Below are positions 1 through 9,163 of a DNA stretch of 15,000 bases, one piece after another. Both the position numbers and the translations under genes were made by a program. Origin of the DNA: Trachelipus rathkii. Taxonomy: Eukaryota > Arthropoda > Malacostraca > Isopoda > Trachelipodidae. Numbering within the stretch: position 1 is the first letter of the stretch; every line of letters starts with the position of its first letter. The stretch is from NCBI GenBank assembly GCA_015478945.1, contig JABUQX010007756.1, forward strand, positions 30,001 to 45,000, in the 5' to 3' direction. The notes under the pieces are model-generated. The model ran no database searches. It worked only from the letters and a program-made list of their open reading frames with translations, and had not been told where the DNA came from.

Positions 1-56
1 TGAATAGGGCTCCGCCCGTGAGTGGTGACCACTTTAAAAAAAAAAAAAAAAAAATT
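1..56 (+). repeat. Retroposon-like 3' motif with A-tail, copy 1
   Basis: A GC-richer block (about 1-35, with the core gctccgcccgtgagtggtg) is followed directly by an A-run at 36-54. The same block recurs at 821 and 1561, each time followed by an A-rich or AAT tail. That is the layout expected of the 3' end of a SINE or truncated LINE. The element's upstream part lies outside the window, so its class is an inference. Confidence 0.5.
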
Positions 57-59
57 ATT

Positions 60-1290
60 CTAGGAAAAAATCCTAATTTTCTATCAAACTAGAAAGGTCC
101 CTAGTTTTCTATTAATAAATTCTAAGGGGGGCCTAGTTTTCTTTTAGGTGATAAATTCTAGGGGGACCTAGTTTTCTATTAATAAGTTTTAGGAGGGAAC
201 CTAGTTTCCTATTAATTAAAAAAATGTTAGAGTGGGCCTAGATATCAATTATTTAATAAATTCTAGGGGGATGTTTTCTATTTGTTAAAAATTTCTAAAG
301 GGACATAGTTTTTCATTAATTAATAAATTCTAGAATCCTAGTTTTCTGTTAATTTTTATAAGTTCTAGAAGACCTAGTTTTTTATTAAAGAAATTCTACG
401 AGGGCCTACTTTTCTATTAATTAATAAATTTAAGGGACCTAGTATTCTATTAATTAACAAATTCTAGAAAGGGCTCTAGTTTTCTATTAATTAGTAAATT
501 CTAAGACCTGGTTTTCTAATAGGTAGCTAATAAATTCTAGGGGGTTCTAGTTTTCAATTAATTTACAAACTCTAGGGGAACCTAGTTTGCTATTAATTAA
601 TAAATAATAAGTGGACCCAGATTTCCATTATTTAATAAATTCAAGAGAATCTAGGTTTGAATTAATTAAAAAAATCTAGGGGATCTAGTTTTCTATTAGT
701 TAACAACCTCTAGACTCTAGAGGGATCTAGTTTTCAATCGATTAATTCTACGGGGACCTAGGTTTCTATAATTCTATAATTTTCAATAAATTCTAAGGGA
801 CCTAGTTTTCTATTTTTCTCCTTGAAAACGGTTCCGCCATAGTGGTGCTAACCTGTACCAAAAAAATTAAACAAATAAATTCTAGGGGAAACAGTTTTCG
901 ATTAATTTTAGGGGTCTAGTTTTTTATTAGTTAAAAACTTCCAGGGGGACCTAGTTTTCTATTAATTAATAAATTCTAAAAGGGGATTAGTTTCTTTTAA
1001 TTAATAAATTCTATAGTAGCTATCTAGTTTTCGATTAATTAATAAATTCTAAAGGGACACTTAGTTTCCTATTAATTTATAAATTGTTTAGGGTCCTAGT
1101 TTTCAATTAATAATTTCTAGGGGGATCTAGTTTTCCGTTATTTAATAAATTCTAGGGACCTAGTTTTCTTTTAACTTATATATAAATTAAATGGGAGGAC
1201 CAAATTTTTTATTAATTAATAATTCTAGGGGGGCATAATTTTTTAATTTCTAAATTCTAAGGAGAACTAATTTAGTTTCATATTAGTTAA
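60..1290. repeat. Degenerate ~35-bp minisatellite (CTAG-rich)
   Basis: The unit reads roughly cctagttttctattaat followed by taataaattctaggggga, recurring every 32-40 bp for more than 1.2 kb, so about thirty or more copies. Units differ by point changes and small indels. The G-run varies from absent to six, and the ctagg...cctag pair gives each unit a weak inverted symmetry. The array is interrupted at about 819-870 by a copy of the retroposon-like motif. No ORF or RNA gene is visible. Confidence 0.9.
819..869 (+). repeat. Retroposon-like 3' motif, copy 2, inside the minisatellite
   Basis: The block ccttgaaaacggttccgcca followed by tagtggtg and a short A-run matches the copies at 1 and 1561 (shared pattern ttgaa..g.tc.gcc..tgag.ggtg). 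It splits the CTAG minisatellite, which resumes at about 870. It is more diverged than copy 3. Confidence 0.5.
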
Positions 1291-1299
1291 TAAATTCAT

Positions 1300-1558
1300 A
1301 CTTCCAATATTGAAACTGAAATGGAACAGCATACCAGCATCAAAAATTGTTTTTCCCAATAACTTTTATTCGTAGAATATCATTTAAAAAGATCAACACT
1401 CTAAGCTCCTTTCCAAATTACCTCCACAAACATCATTAATATAAGGGAACTTTTTAATTCGCGGAAATCTAAAAAATACTTCAGCAACAAAGGAATAAAG
1501 CAATTTATATATTAATAACATTAAAGAATGGAAACTCAGAGGTAAATTGAATACACCC
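1300..1558. other. Unique AT-rich stretch, no gene seen
   Basis: This stretch is neither simple repeat nor minisatellite. An open frame on the minus strand runs through it but continues into a poly-tyrosine translation of the (AAT)n array, and no known domain is recognisable. It may be the body of the retroposon whose motif and tail follow at 1559-1702. Confidence 0.4.
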
Positions 1559-1890
<332 letters not shown>

Positions 1891-1923
<33 letters not shown>

Positions 1924-2026
1924 CACTGCCTTTGTCAAATGAACATATATATATAATATATATATATATATATCTTTGCTATATATATATATATGCTGCT
2001 GTTGTTGCTGTAATATATATATATAT
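1891..2026. repeat. (TA)n arrays with a CAG/CAA trinucleotide insert
   Basis: Three TA runs (from 1891, 1945 and 1981) are separated by short unique pieces. One spacer, gctgctgttgttgctgtaa at 1995-2013, is the reverse complement of a CAGCAACAACAGC motif that recurs between TA runs elsewhere in the window. Confidence 0.85.
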
Positions 2027-2082
2027 GTCGTGCCAGCGCCGCACCACACCACAGTGAATCGTTTCAACCTAATTTAACAGTT
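2027..2082 (+). repeat. Partial copy of the foldback-element arm
   Basis: The sequence gtcgtgccagcgccgcacca to aatttaacagtt closely matches the right arm of the foldback element at 2718-2778, and matches its left arm (2456-2494) in reverse orientation. It is flanked on both sides by TA repeat. Confidence 0.75.
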
Positions 2083-2127
2083 ATATATACTTTATATATC
2101 TCATAACATATATGCCTCATACTCTTT

Positions 2128-2452
<325 letters not shown>

Positions 2453-2455
2453 AAG

Positions 2456-2776
2456 CTGTTAACTAAGGTTAAACGCTCACTTGGTGTGGTGCGGACTGCC
2501 TGTGATGACCTCCTGATTGCTGATAACATTGGTGCGGTGCGGAAATTTATATCCCTGGGCCGACCATACTTAATCATTATAAAATTCATAGCTTAATAAT
2601 AATAAATTAGCTGTGAGATTTATTAGCTATGAATAAGTTTTTATTAAGCTATGATTTATATTGATTTAAGTATGGTCGGCCTAAATCTGTTCCACTTCAC
2701 CACAGCACCTTTCAGGGGTCGTGCACCAGCACCGCACCACACCACCAGTGAGGTCGTTTGGCAACCTAGTTAACAG
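2456..2776. mobile_element. Foldback (palindromic) MITE-like element
   Basis: The two halves are inverted copies. Outer arms: 2456-2494 (ctgttaactaaggtt ... gtgtggtgcgg) pairs with 2732-2776 (ccgcaccacaccacc ... aacctagttaacag). Inner arms: 2557-2595 (gggccgaccatacttaatca...) pairs with 2645-2681 (...tttaagtatggtcggcc). The loop is about 50 bp and AT-rich. The section between outer and inner arms is more diverged. No coding capacity is seen. The sequence caggggtcgtgcacc at 2713 in the right arm resembles a hAT-type terminus, but the superfamily is not settled. It could fold as a long hairpin in RNA or single-stranded DNA. Confidence 0.75.
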
Positions 2777-2789
2777 TTGATGATGACTC

Positions 2790-2965
2790 TGCTCTGCTAA
2801 CAACAGCAACAACTAGCCAGCAACAATAGCCATATGCTGTATACAGCATATATGCTGTAACGCTTAGCAACCATGCCAACCTTAATATATATGCCCTGCT
2901 TAACCTGCTATGCTATATATATGCTGCATAGCCAGCCTGCGCTGCTGCTGTATGCCAACCTTAGC
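2790..2965. repeat. CAACAG / GCTGC-rich segment with a perfect 20-bp palindrome
   Basis: Tandem aacaacagcaacaac-type motifs (2799-2828) are followed by a perfect palindrome atatgctgtatacagcatat at 2832-2851. The phrase atgccaacctta occurs twice (2873 and 2953), and short atatatgctgc pieces recur. It appears to be a short composite repeat with no coding signature. Confidence 0.6.
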
Positions 2966-3010
2966 AATAATAATATATATATATATGACACTAGTAACTG
3001 GCCGATGAAA

Positions 3011-3176
3011 CAGAATCGGCAATTTTTCTGGAATCGATATCGGCATCGAAATCGGAAAGGAATTTGTTAGAATCGAAATTCAGAATCGGAAATTATTTTG
3101 GCATAAAAGCACGATACGAATCGGCATCGGAAAATGCGGAATTTCTCAATCGGAATCGGCAATTATTTTACAATCG
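3011..3176. repeat. AATCGG-rich repeat with 70-bp period
   Basis: The phrase cagaatcggcaatttttctgg at 3011 recurs as cagaatcggaaattattttgg at 3081 and cggaatcggcaattatttta at 3151, exactly 70 bp apart each time. cggcatcg and aatcgga words fill the units. Reversed, the last unit reads gggaacgattgtaaaataat then tgccgattccgatt, resembling the repeated subterminal regions of some hAT elements. That assignment is an inference; the 70-bp spacing is directly visible. Confidence 0.65.
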
Positions 3177-3185
3177 TTCCCTCTC

Positions 3186-3186
<1 letters not shown>

Positions 3187-3259
<73 letters not shown>
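3187..3259. repeat. (ATT)n microsatellite
   Basis: About 24 uninterrupted ATT units. It directly follows the AATCGG repeat. Confidence 0.97.
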
Positions 3260-3459
3260 GGGAACCAAACCATATCCTGTTATTCCTCTTATTAAAAATT
3301 GAAAACAAATAACTCACTTTAAACACTTTAACGGATTATATCCTTCGTCTGGATCCTAGATAGCAATTACCTTGACTCCTCTACTAATACTGGAAATTTG
3401 TAAATATCTTTTTTTTTAAATAAAATTGCGTATGGAAAAACTAATTAATTTAAACATTA

Positions 3460-3461
<2 letters not shown>

Positions 3462-3520
<59 letters not shown>
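3462..3520. repeat. (GT)n microsatellite
   Basis: About 28 GT units, the only GT/CA array of this length in the window. The preceding 3260-3461 is unique AT-rich sequence with no gene recognised. Confidence 0.97.
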
Positions 3521-3522
<2 letters not shown>

Positions 3523-3544
3523 AATATATCAAGTTTCTTTTTAA

Positions 3545-3545
<1 letters not shown>

Positions 3546-3629
<84 letters not shown>

Positions 3630-3669
3630 TAATATATATATATAATATAACATAATAATAATAACCTTA

Positions 3670-3744
<75 letters not shown>

Positions 3745-4007
3745 GGTATATGTATATCTATATAATTTATATATATATATATATATATGTAATAATAACA
3801 ACAACAGCAATAGCAACTATATATATATATATATATAATATATAATAACATAAAAATAACTTAATAATATATATATGCTTAACTATATATATATATAATA
3901 TATATATATATATATACAGTATATAATAATAATAATATATATATATATGTATATATAACTCTTAATATAACATAACATAACAACATATAATAATAATAAC
4001 CAATAAT

Positions 4008-4045
<38 letters not shown>
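3546..4045. repeat. (TA)n block with CAACAG and ATAAC inserts
   Basis: Several TA runs (3548-3622, 3675-3740, then shorter ones) are broken by spacers such as aataataacaacaacagcaa at 3791 and taacataacataacaaca at 3964. It lies immediately upstream of the hAT transposase exon and may sit in an intron of that old gene, since an acceptor-like cttcag ends at 4085. Confidence 0.9.
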
Positions 4046-4085
4046 AAATTAATAAGGAAACAAAATTAAAAAAATATATCTTCAG

Positions 4086-5126
4086 GTTGTCTGCATTACA
4101 ACAGATAACGGTGCAAATATCTGTGCAGCCTTTCGGGTGGATGCTCATGCAGAAGGGGTAACGAAGAGGAAGAACAGGTACCTATTGCAGAGATAGTGGT
4201 TACGCCTGAAGAAATGGAGCAAATTAGTGACACAGTTTCTTGCAGACAAAACCTCTCCAGCTAGAAAATTTGCTTGAAGAATATGATGCCCTTAGCCTAC
4301 CTAAACATCGCCGTTACATATCCCACACATTAAACATCTTGGCTACTAGAGATGTTTCAAATGTTCTTCGCTGGTCCTCTGGTGCTAAGGGTCTATTAAT
4401 TAAGACACTTGCCAAAGCACAGGCATTATGGAATGCCCAAAACAGGAAAACTACAACTGCTGCGAAAATCAAGAAGTTGGGAACAAAGCTTAAAACACCA
4501 AGTGTTACTCGCTGGAACTCCCTATACGATTCTAAGAAAGACCTGCTTAAGAACCTTGATGGTCGCATGACACAAATCAACAACATTTGTATGGAGCAAA
4601 AGCCTTGTCTTCCAATATTTAATAAAACTAATAAAGAGGTAATTGCTGAGAACATCAAAATAATGACCCCTATTGATGTTAGGCTTCATATGTTGCAGGA
4701 TGAGAAGAATGCGTACGCAGGAGTCCTATTGCCTCATCTCTTCCTCCTCAAGGACAAGATCGGGGAAATGCAACGAGAGGTGAAAAAATTTAACTATGCC
4801 AAAAACTTAGTCAACTAATTGCTAAAGCAACCAAAGCCAAACAAAGGGAAAGAAAAAGGCTTTGTATCGAGATTCAGCAGTATCTTTGATTTTGATTTGC
4901 TTATGGCAACAGTCCTGCACCCTCACTTTAAACTCGGAGTGGTACGTAGGTTAAATGAGGGGAAGTACCAAACTGTCAAGACCAGGATAATTGAGGAAAT
5001 AAAGTGTAATATTGGATCGAATCTTACTCTTCCACATCAAGTCACTGAAGGTGATGGGACTGAGTCGGAAAGTGACCCATTTATGGTGAGTTATTTTTTA
5101 TAATTTGGAACAAACTTTAAGCATCT

Positions 5127-5205
<79 letters not shown>

Positions 5206-5849
5206 TATATTTATTTCTTCTTCTATATATATATATATAACAATAATAATAACAACAGCAATAACAACATATATAACTATATATATATATATATGTATAT
5301 ATATATGTAACAACAGCAACACAGAAAAATAATACTCTATATATATATATATATATAATAACACTATATATATATATATTGTTGGTTTTCATATATATAA
5401 CCATATATATATATATATATAACTATGCTATATATATATTCACAATACACTGACATGATTCAAATGAAACAAAAAGATTTGAATTCTTGATACAATTTCT
5501 AAATATTTCCAGAAACTAGAAGAATTGTTTATCCAGCGGGCACCTCTAGGAGGGTTGGATGACAACGGATAACTGGGCTGCAGTAAATGTTCACCACAGT
5601 ATCCCTCTCACTAGGAACCTGTTTCCGAGTGAATACCGAATATAAGGTGGACTTGTTTATAAGTATAATACCCCATTAGCCAGCTCAGCGGCCGTGGAGA
5701 AGTTGTTTAGTCAAGGCTCTGAAATTCTAAGAGCAAAGAGGGCAGCCATGGCATCCAGCAATTTTGAAAAATTTATCTATATGAAAGGAAATATGACCCT
5801 GATCAGAATGCAAGAGGAGAGCGAAGAGGAAGAGATCACAGATAATTGA
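4086..5849 (+). pseudogene. hAT-family transposase, fossil, two recognisable exons
   Basis: Remnant of the transposase that cuts and moves a hAT DNA transposon in the nucleus. VVCITTDNGANICAAF (4086-4133) matches the region of the second catalytic Asp. An acidic stretch NEEEEQV (from 4160) follows in another frame. LPKHRRYISHTLNIL (from about 4297) is the CxxH region, but the usual Cys is Tyr. SVTRWNSLYDS (from 4501) carries the conserved RW. ATVLHPHFKL (from about 4906) follows. After an intron, ASSAAVEKLFSQGSEI (from about 5679) is the C-terminal dimerisation block with the catalytic Glu. Damage: frame changes near 4155 and 4235, in-frame stops at 4816, 5570 and 5643. The N-terminal BED-finger part is not visible. 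It cannot make a full protein. Confidence 0.93.
5086..5512 (+). other. Intron in the hAT pseudogene, filled with TA repeats
   Basis: The coding frame runs up to ...DPFM and then meets gtgagt at 5086. It resumes as KLEELF after atttccag, ending at 5512. Donor and acceptor follow the GT-AG rule and the phase is 0. Within the 427-bp intron are a long TA array (5129-5202), spacers such as aataataacaacagcaataa at 5244, and gtaacaacagcaacac at 5307. The intron boundaries are inferred from homology and consensus only. Confidence 0.7.
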
Positions 5850-5940
5850 ATAAGATTAAAATCTTTCTCATTTTTGTTATATATATTTGCATCTTTCAAT
5901 TAAAATTTAAAAAAATTCATTTTCACATACTTTATTTTTT
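5850..5940 (+). other. 3' untranslated part of the hAT element
   Basis: AT-rich sequence after the transposase stop at 5847-5849. It ends where the GCGCTTTTGCG subterminal repeats begin. No clear polyadenylation hexamer is visible here. Confidence 0.4.
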
Positions 5941-5944
5941 ACCT

Positions 5945-6117
5945 TCTTTTGCGCTCCTAAATTTGTGCTTTTAAAAAAAAAATTTGATTTGCTGACATGT
6001 GCGCTTTTGCGTTTCATTAATTTTTTTGAAAAACTGTGCGCTTTTGCGCTTGCGGACATAAACTACTCCACTTTACGCTTTGCGTTTACAAAGATTAAGG
6101 TTGCAGCCACCTCATGT
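5945..6117 (+). mobile_element. hAT element 3' end: subterminal repeats and probable TIR
   Basis: Four related words occur: ttttgcgctcc (5946), tgtgcgcttttgcg (5999), tgtgcgcttttgcgcttgcg (6037) and ttacgctttgcgttt (6073). They precede a terminus gttgcagccacctcatg at 6101-6117. Read outward-in, the end begins catgaggtggctgcaacc, which resembles hAT terminal inverted repeats of the CAGRGGTGG type. Clustered subterminal motifs are a known hAT transposase-binding arrangement. No matching 5' TIR is found upstream, so the left end is missing or disrupted. Confidence 0.6.
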
Positions 6118-6368
6118 AATAATAATAATAATAATATGTAATAATAATAATAACAATATATATATAACAATAATATAACAATAATAATAATAATATATAT
6201 GTAACAATATATAATATATATATATATAATAATATATATGTATAATATAATATATAATAATATATATATAATAATAATATATGTAATAATAATAACCAAT
6301 AATAACTTAATATAGCATAATAACAATAATAATATGTAATATATATTATATATATATATATATATATA

Positions 6369-6435
<67 letters not shown>

Positions 6436-6474
6436 ATAATTAATAATAATAATAACCAATAACAACAACTTAAC

Positions 6475-6508
<34 letters not shown>

Positions 6509-6530
6509 TATATATAATAATATTGACCAA
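6118..6530. repeat. Mixed (AAT)n / (TA)n block
   Basis: AAT and TA runs alternate with short ataaccaataataac-type spacers. Long TA runs lie at about 6349-6431 and an AAT run at 6475-6507. The block begins exactly where the hAT terminus ends, consistent with the element having inserted into repeat DNA. Confidence 0.92.
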
Positions 6531-6536
6531 CGTTCA

Positions 6537-6625
6537 TGTCCGTCATATGTGTCTTAAAAACTATTAATGCTACGGTAAAAAGAGGATACATTGCTGGAAT
6601 GCTGGTCCATTGCTGGTCCTGGAAA

Positions 6626-6661
<36 letters not shown>

Positions 6662-7224
6662 ATATCTCAAAAGAAAACTACAATAGCTACAGCGAAAAGG
6701 AATACATTTTTGGAATCCTGGTAAAATTTCACATAAGAAAATGTAAAAATAATAATAATAAAAAAAATTATTTTTGATAATTATAGTAATATGATTAGAA
6801 GGCTATTTAGAAGCCTTTTATTGGTTTCTCGATAAAATAAATAGACTTTCTATTAAATTTTGCTTTTTTACGGCACACTAGGGGCTCGAGCCGACGGGAA
6901 TTTATAGGGACGTTTTCCATACCCCGTGAGAAGGGGCGGAGGAACCCCGCGACACCCAAATACCAAGAGCGGGGGTTCGGAGACCCTCCCCGGAATAGTC
7001 CAACCCGTAGTTCCCGGAAGGCCGAGGCACCCCGACTCGTATACCCTTGGGGTATTCTTTAGTAAAAAAAAAAAAAGATTCCTTTTCGCTGTAGCTATTG
7101 TAGTTTTTGAGATATAATTTTTTTTTTTTTTTTTTTATTTCAAGACCAGCATTGGACCAGAATTCCAGCAATGTATTCCGTTTTACTGTAGCATTAATAG
7201 TTTTTAAGATACATATGACGGACA
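6537..7224. mobile_element. Large inverted-repeat (foldback) element with GC-rich loop
   Basis: The left arm 6537-6703 (tgtccgtcatatgtgtct ... tacagcgaaaaggaat) is the near-exact reverse complement of the right arm 7078-7224 (attccttttcgctgta ... catatgacggaca). They differ mainly in length of the central A/T tract and a few substitutions. The spacer 6704-7077 holds AT-rich DNA and the GC-rich core at 6879-7063. Each arm itself contains two copies of a 35-40 bp motif (tgtagctattgtagttttt / tgtagcattaatagttttt). A transcript would form a hairpin of about 150 bp. No coding capacity is seen. Confidence 0.85.
6879..7063 (+). repeat. GC-rich dispersed repeat core, copy A
   Basis: Shared blocks with the inverted copy at 11021-11174 are ggggctcgagccgacggg, gacgttttccata, ggaatagtcc, cccggaaggccgag and tattctttagt, in the same order. 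Both copies are bounded by acta/agt and poly-A or poly-T. It stands out sharply from the AT-rich surroundings. Function unknown; it looks like part of a mobile repeat family. Confidence 0.8.
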
Positions 7225-7237
7225 ATGGAAACGATGA

Positions 7238-7336
<99 letters not shown>

Positions 7337-7368
7337 CTGCTATATACACCTGTATTATTAAAAACTAA

Positions 7369-7430
<62 letters not shown>
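7238..7430. repeat. (TA)n arrays
   Basis: About 97 bp of uninterrupted TA at 7238-7334, a short spacer, and two further runs up to 7430. Confidence 0.97.
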
Positions 7431-7512
7431 CCAACATACAAGACCTTTCTTGGCTTCCAATACTTTCCAATATGATAATATTCAACCTTTTCTTTCATAC
7501 TATTTAAATCGT

Positions 7513-7752
7513 TTACGCCGCTAGGTTCCGCAGTTTATCTCGAGTATCATCTCTGACGAGTACTGTTCTCTTCAGGTCTGCTGTAGGAACGGCATCGGCT
7601 GTTGGCAAGGAGACAAGTTTGAAAATGGCGTTTCGGTGCTGCAAACTGGTGGGACTCAGGGTTGTACCACTTCGACTTCCTAATGGTTGGAGTTTCAGCT
7701 GGAGGAGGTTTCGATGTGAGAAGGGCGCATGGTAATAATTATTTTTTGACAT
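7513..7752 (-). CDS. Possible small ORF or exon, uncharacterised
   Basis: Locally GC-richer DNA with two open minus-strand frames. One gives a 79-residue ATG-initiated product (MSKNNYYHAPF... to ...RDKLRNLAA) preceded by an in-frame stop. The other is open from about 7730 to a TGA at 7547-7549 and is basic (it contains TIRKSKWYNPES and PKRHFQTC). In that second frame a pyrimidine-rich cctcctccag at about 7699-7708 could be a splice acceptor, giving an exon 7547-7698 that would join the donor at 9256 in phase. I recognise neither product. It may be an exon of a lineage-specific gene or only chance open frame in a less AT-rich patch. Confidence 0.3.
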   Translation of the reverse strand: MSKNNYYHAPFSHRNLLQLKLQPLGSRSGTTLSPTSLQHRNAIFKLVSLPTADAVPTADLKRTVLVRDDTRDKLRNLAA

Positions 7753-7759
7753 GGTAATT

Positions 7760-7978
7760 TACAAAACATTTTCTTCCCTTCGGTTAAAACTCATAAACCT
7801 TCGTTAAAAACACTAACTTCAGGAATTTCAAGTATTCAAAGTCCAGAAACTATTTATTTATATTTCATCCCGAAATCGGGCAAAATTTATTTTATGGAAT
7901 ATTAAAACCTCGTTTTTAAATAGAAAATGCAATAATCTTCATGATTTCTATTCTTCACACTGTTTATGGCATTTTGTT
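7760..7978. other. Unique AT-rich DNA, nothing recognised
   Basis: No ORF, RNA, tandem repeat or transposon signature is apparent before the telomeric-type repeat begins. Confidence 0.4.
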
Positions 7979-8023
7979 AACCTAACCTAACCTAACCTAC
8001 CCTAATCTAATCTAACCTAACCT
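7979..8023. repeat. Interstitial telomeric repeat, (CCTAA)n / (TTAGG)n
   Basis: Eight pentamer units, taaccta-type: three perfect cctaa, then cctac, cctaa, tctaa, tctaa and cctaa. TTAGG is the ancestral arthropod telomere repeat. The short length and 10-20% divergence indicate an internal patch rather than a live telomere. It directly abuts the reverse-transcriptase fossil. Confidence 0.85.
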
Positions 8024-8040
8024 TCTTGATTTTTATTTTT

Positions 8041-8960
8041 CAGGCTGTTCTATTAGGTTCTGTTTCATCGCCTATTTTATATCTTCTATTCATTAATAAC
8101 ATTCTTTCGGATCTGTGTAACTTCATCCATCTAACATGTGTCACTTGATCTATCTGACATGTGTCACTTCATCTCACTTGTGTCACTTCATCGCCTATCC
8201 ATTATTATGCCAGTGACTTCACCTTCATCCTTTTTTACTCTTTTCAATTTTTCTAAGAATCCCAAGCTATAGGAAGGTGGTCATAAAGCAAATGATATCT
8301 TATCTTTTTCATATTTCGAAAAATATGTTTGTTTCCAGTGTCTATATAACTCAGTTACTTCATCTCGTCAAAACCTTACACATAACTGCAACATTCTCGA
8401 AAACACAACTGAAATCCTCGTCTGTCTGATTATTTGGCATTTCCTTTTCAAGTGAAATTTATTGAAAATATAAAATCGTTTCTCTTATCTTACAATCTTC
8501 TAAGACTTTTGAGCTTGAGTCGCCTTCGGAATTTCTTTATACTACTCAAAACCCTTATTCCGAATTATGGTGACGTTCATCCTTGAACGGAGGACACATC
8601 ACATATTTGAGATGGTTCTACTCACTCAATTCTTCTTTTAATAGTATCAACTCTTTTGCTGTCAACGACTCCCTCAATTCCCTATCCCACCATCAAACTG
8701 TTGCACCACTCTCCTAATATAATCGCTATTATGAAGGACGTTTCTCTATTGAACTCTATAGTCGCATCGATATTCTTTGAGGAGAGCTTGTTTGATTCAC
8801 CTCTCCACACAATTTCTTGCTTATCTAACACCCCAACACCCAGACTTAACCAGTATGCTCATTTTAACATGTAATCTTCTGGTCAAGTCTTAAACACTCT
8901 AACCCTTCTATTTTCCTTCCCTTCCATCTACTTGCACACTTTCAATGCCAATACATGGGC
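8041..8960 (+). pseudogene. Non-LTR retrotransposon reverse transcriptase, fossil
   Basis: Reverse transcriptase of a LINE-type element (jockey/CR1-like by motif style), recognisable only piecewise. GSVSSPILYLLFINNIL (8056-8106) matches the conserved GSVLSP...INDL block. In the same frame after two stops, PIHYYASDFTF (from 8194) is the catalytic YADD motif with the first Asp changed to Ser. A second frame gives SSRQNLTHNCNILENT (from about 8363), corresponding to the region after the palm. A third gives INSFAVNDSLNSL (8646) and YNRYYEGRFSIEL (8718), the conserved C-terminal segment. The first frame returns with NTPTPRLNQY (about 8830-8860). There are at least three frame changes and several stops. 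The 5' half is absent: homology begins just after the telomeric repeat. Confidence 0.8.
8092..8195 (+). repeat. Short imperfect tandem repeat within the RT fossil
   Basis: Four units of about 20-24 bp built on catgtgtcacttcatct: ctgtgtaacttcatccat, aacatgtgtcacttgatct, gacatgtgtcacttcatct and cttgtgtcacttcatcg. They lie between the INNIL and YASD blocks, where an intact enzyme has only a short linker, so the expansion is a post-mortem duplication. Confidence 0.65.
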
Positions 8961-9046
8961 AAGTTGTCCTTTTATTCGAATCAGGAAATTATTTTCCACA
9001 TATCTCGTAAGTTTTATGTAGGTCTCTCGTCTTCTTCCAGCAGGGG

Positions 9047-9047
<1 letters not shown>

Positions 9048-9104
<57 letters not shown>

Positions 9105-9137
9105 CATATATACTACTATATAACTCTGCTGCTCATA
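9048..9137. repeat. (TA)n microsatellites
   Basis: About 55 bp of TA at 9048-9103, the spacer actctgctgctc, then a shorter ATAT run. Confidence 0.97.
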
Positions 9138-9154
9138 TATATATATATATATAT

Positions 9155-9163
9155 GGAGGAGAG

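Noticed and set aside
60..1290. CRISPR-like array
   Set aside because: There are no constant repeats separated by unique spacers of fixed length, and the context is eukaryotic; it is a degenerate tandem repeat.
1300..1558. LINE C-terminal coding in + frame (INNIKEW...)
   Set aside because: The match is too short and compositionally weak to separate from chance.
4314..4658. Minus-strand 114-residue ORF
   Set aside because: Antisense shadow of the hAT transposase exon, whose + strand frame carries clear family motifs.
6926..7225. ORFs through the GC-rich core and foldback arm
   Set aside because: They overlap a dispersed inverted repeat, are not conserved in frame with copy B, and include poly-Lys/Phe from homopolymers.
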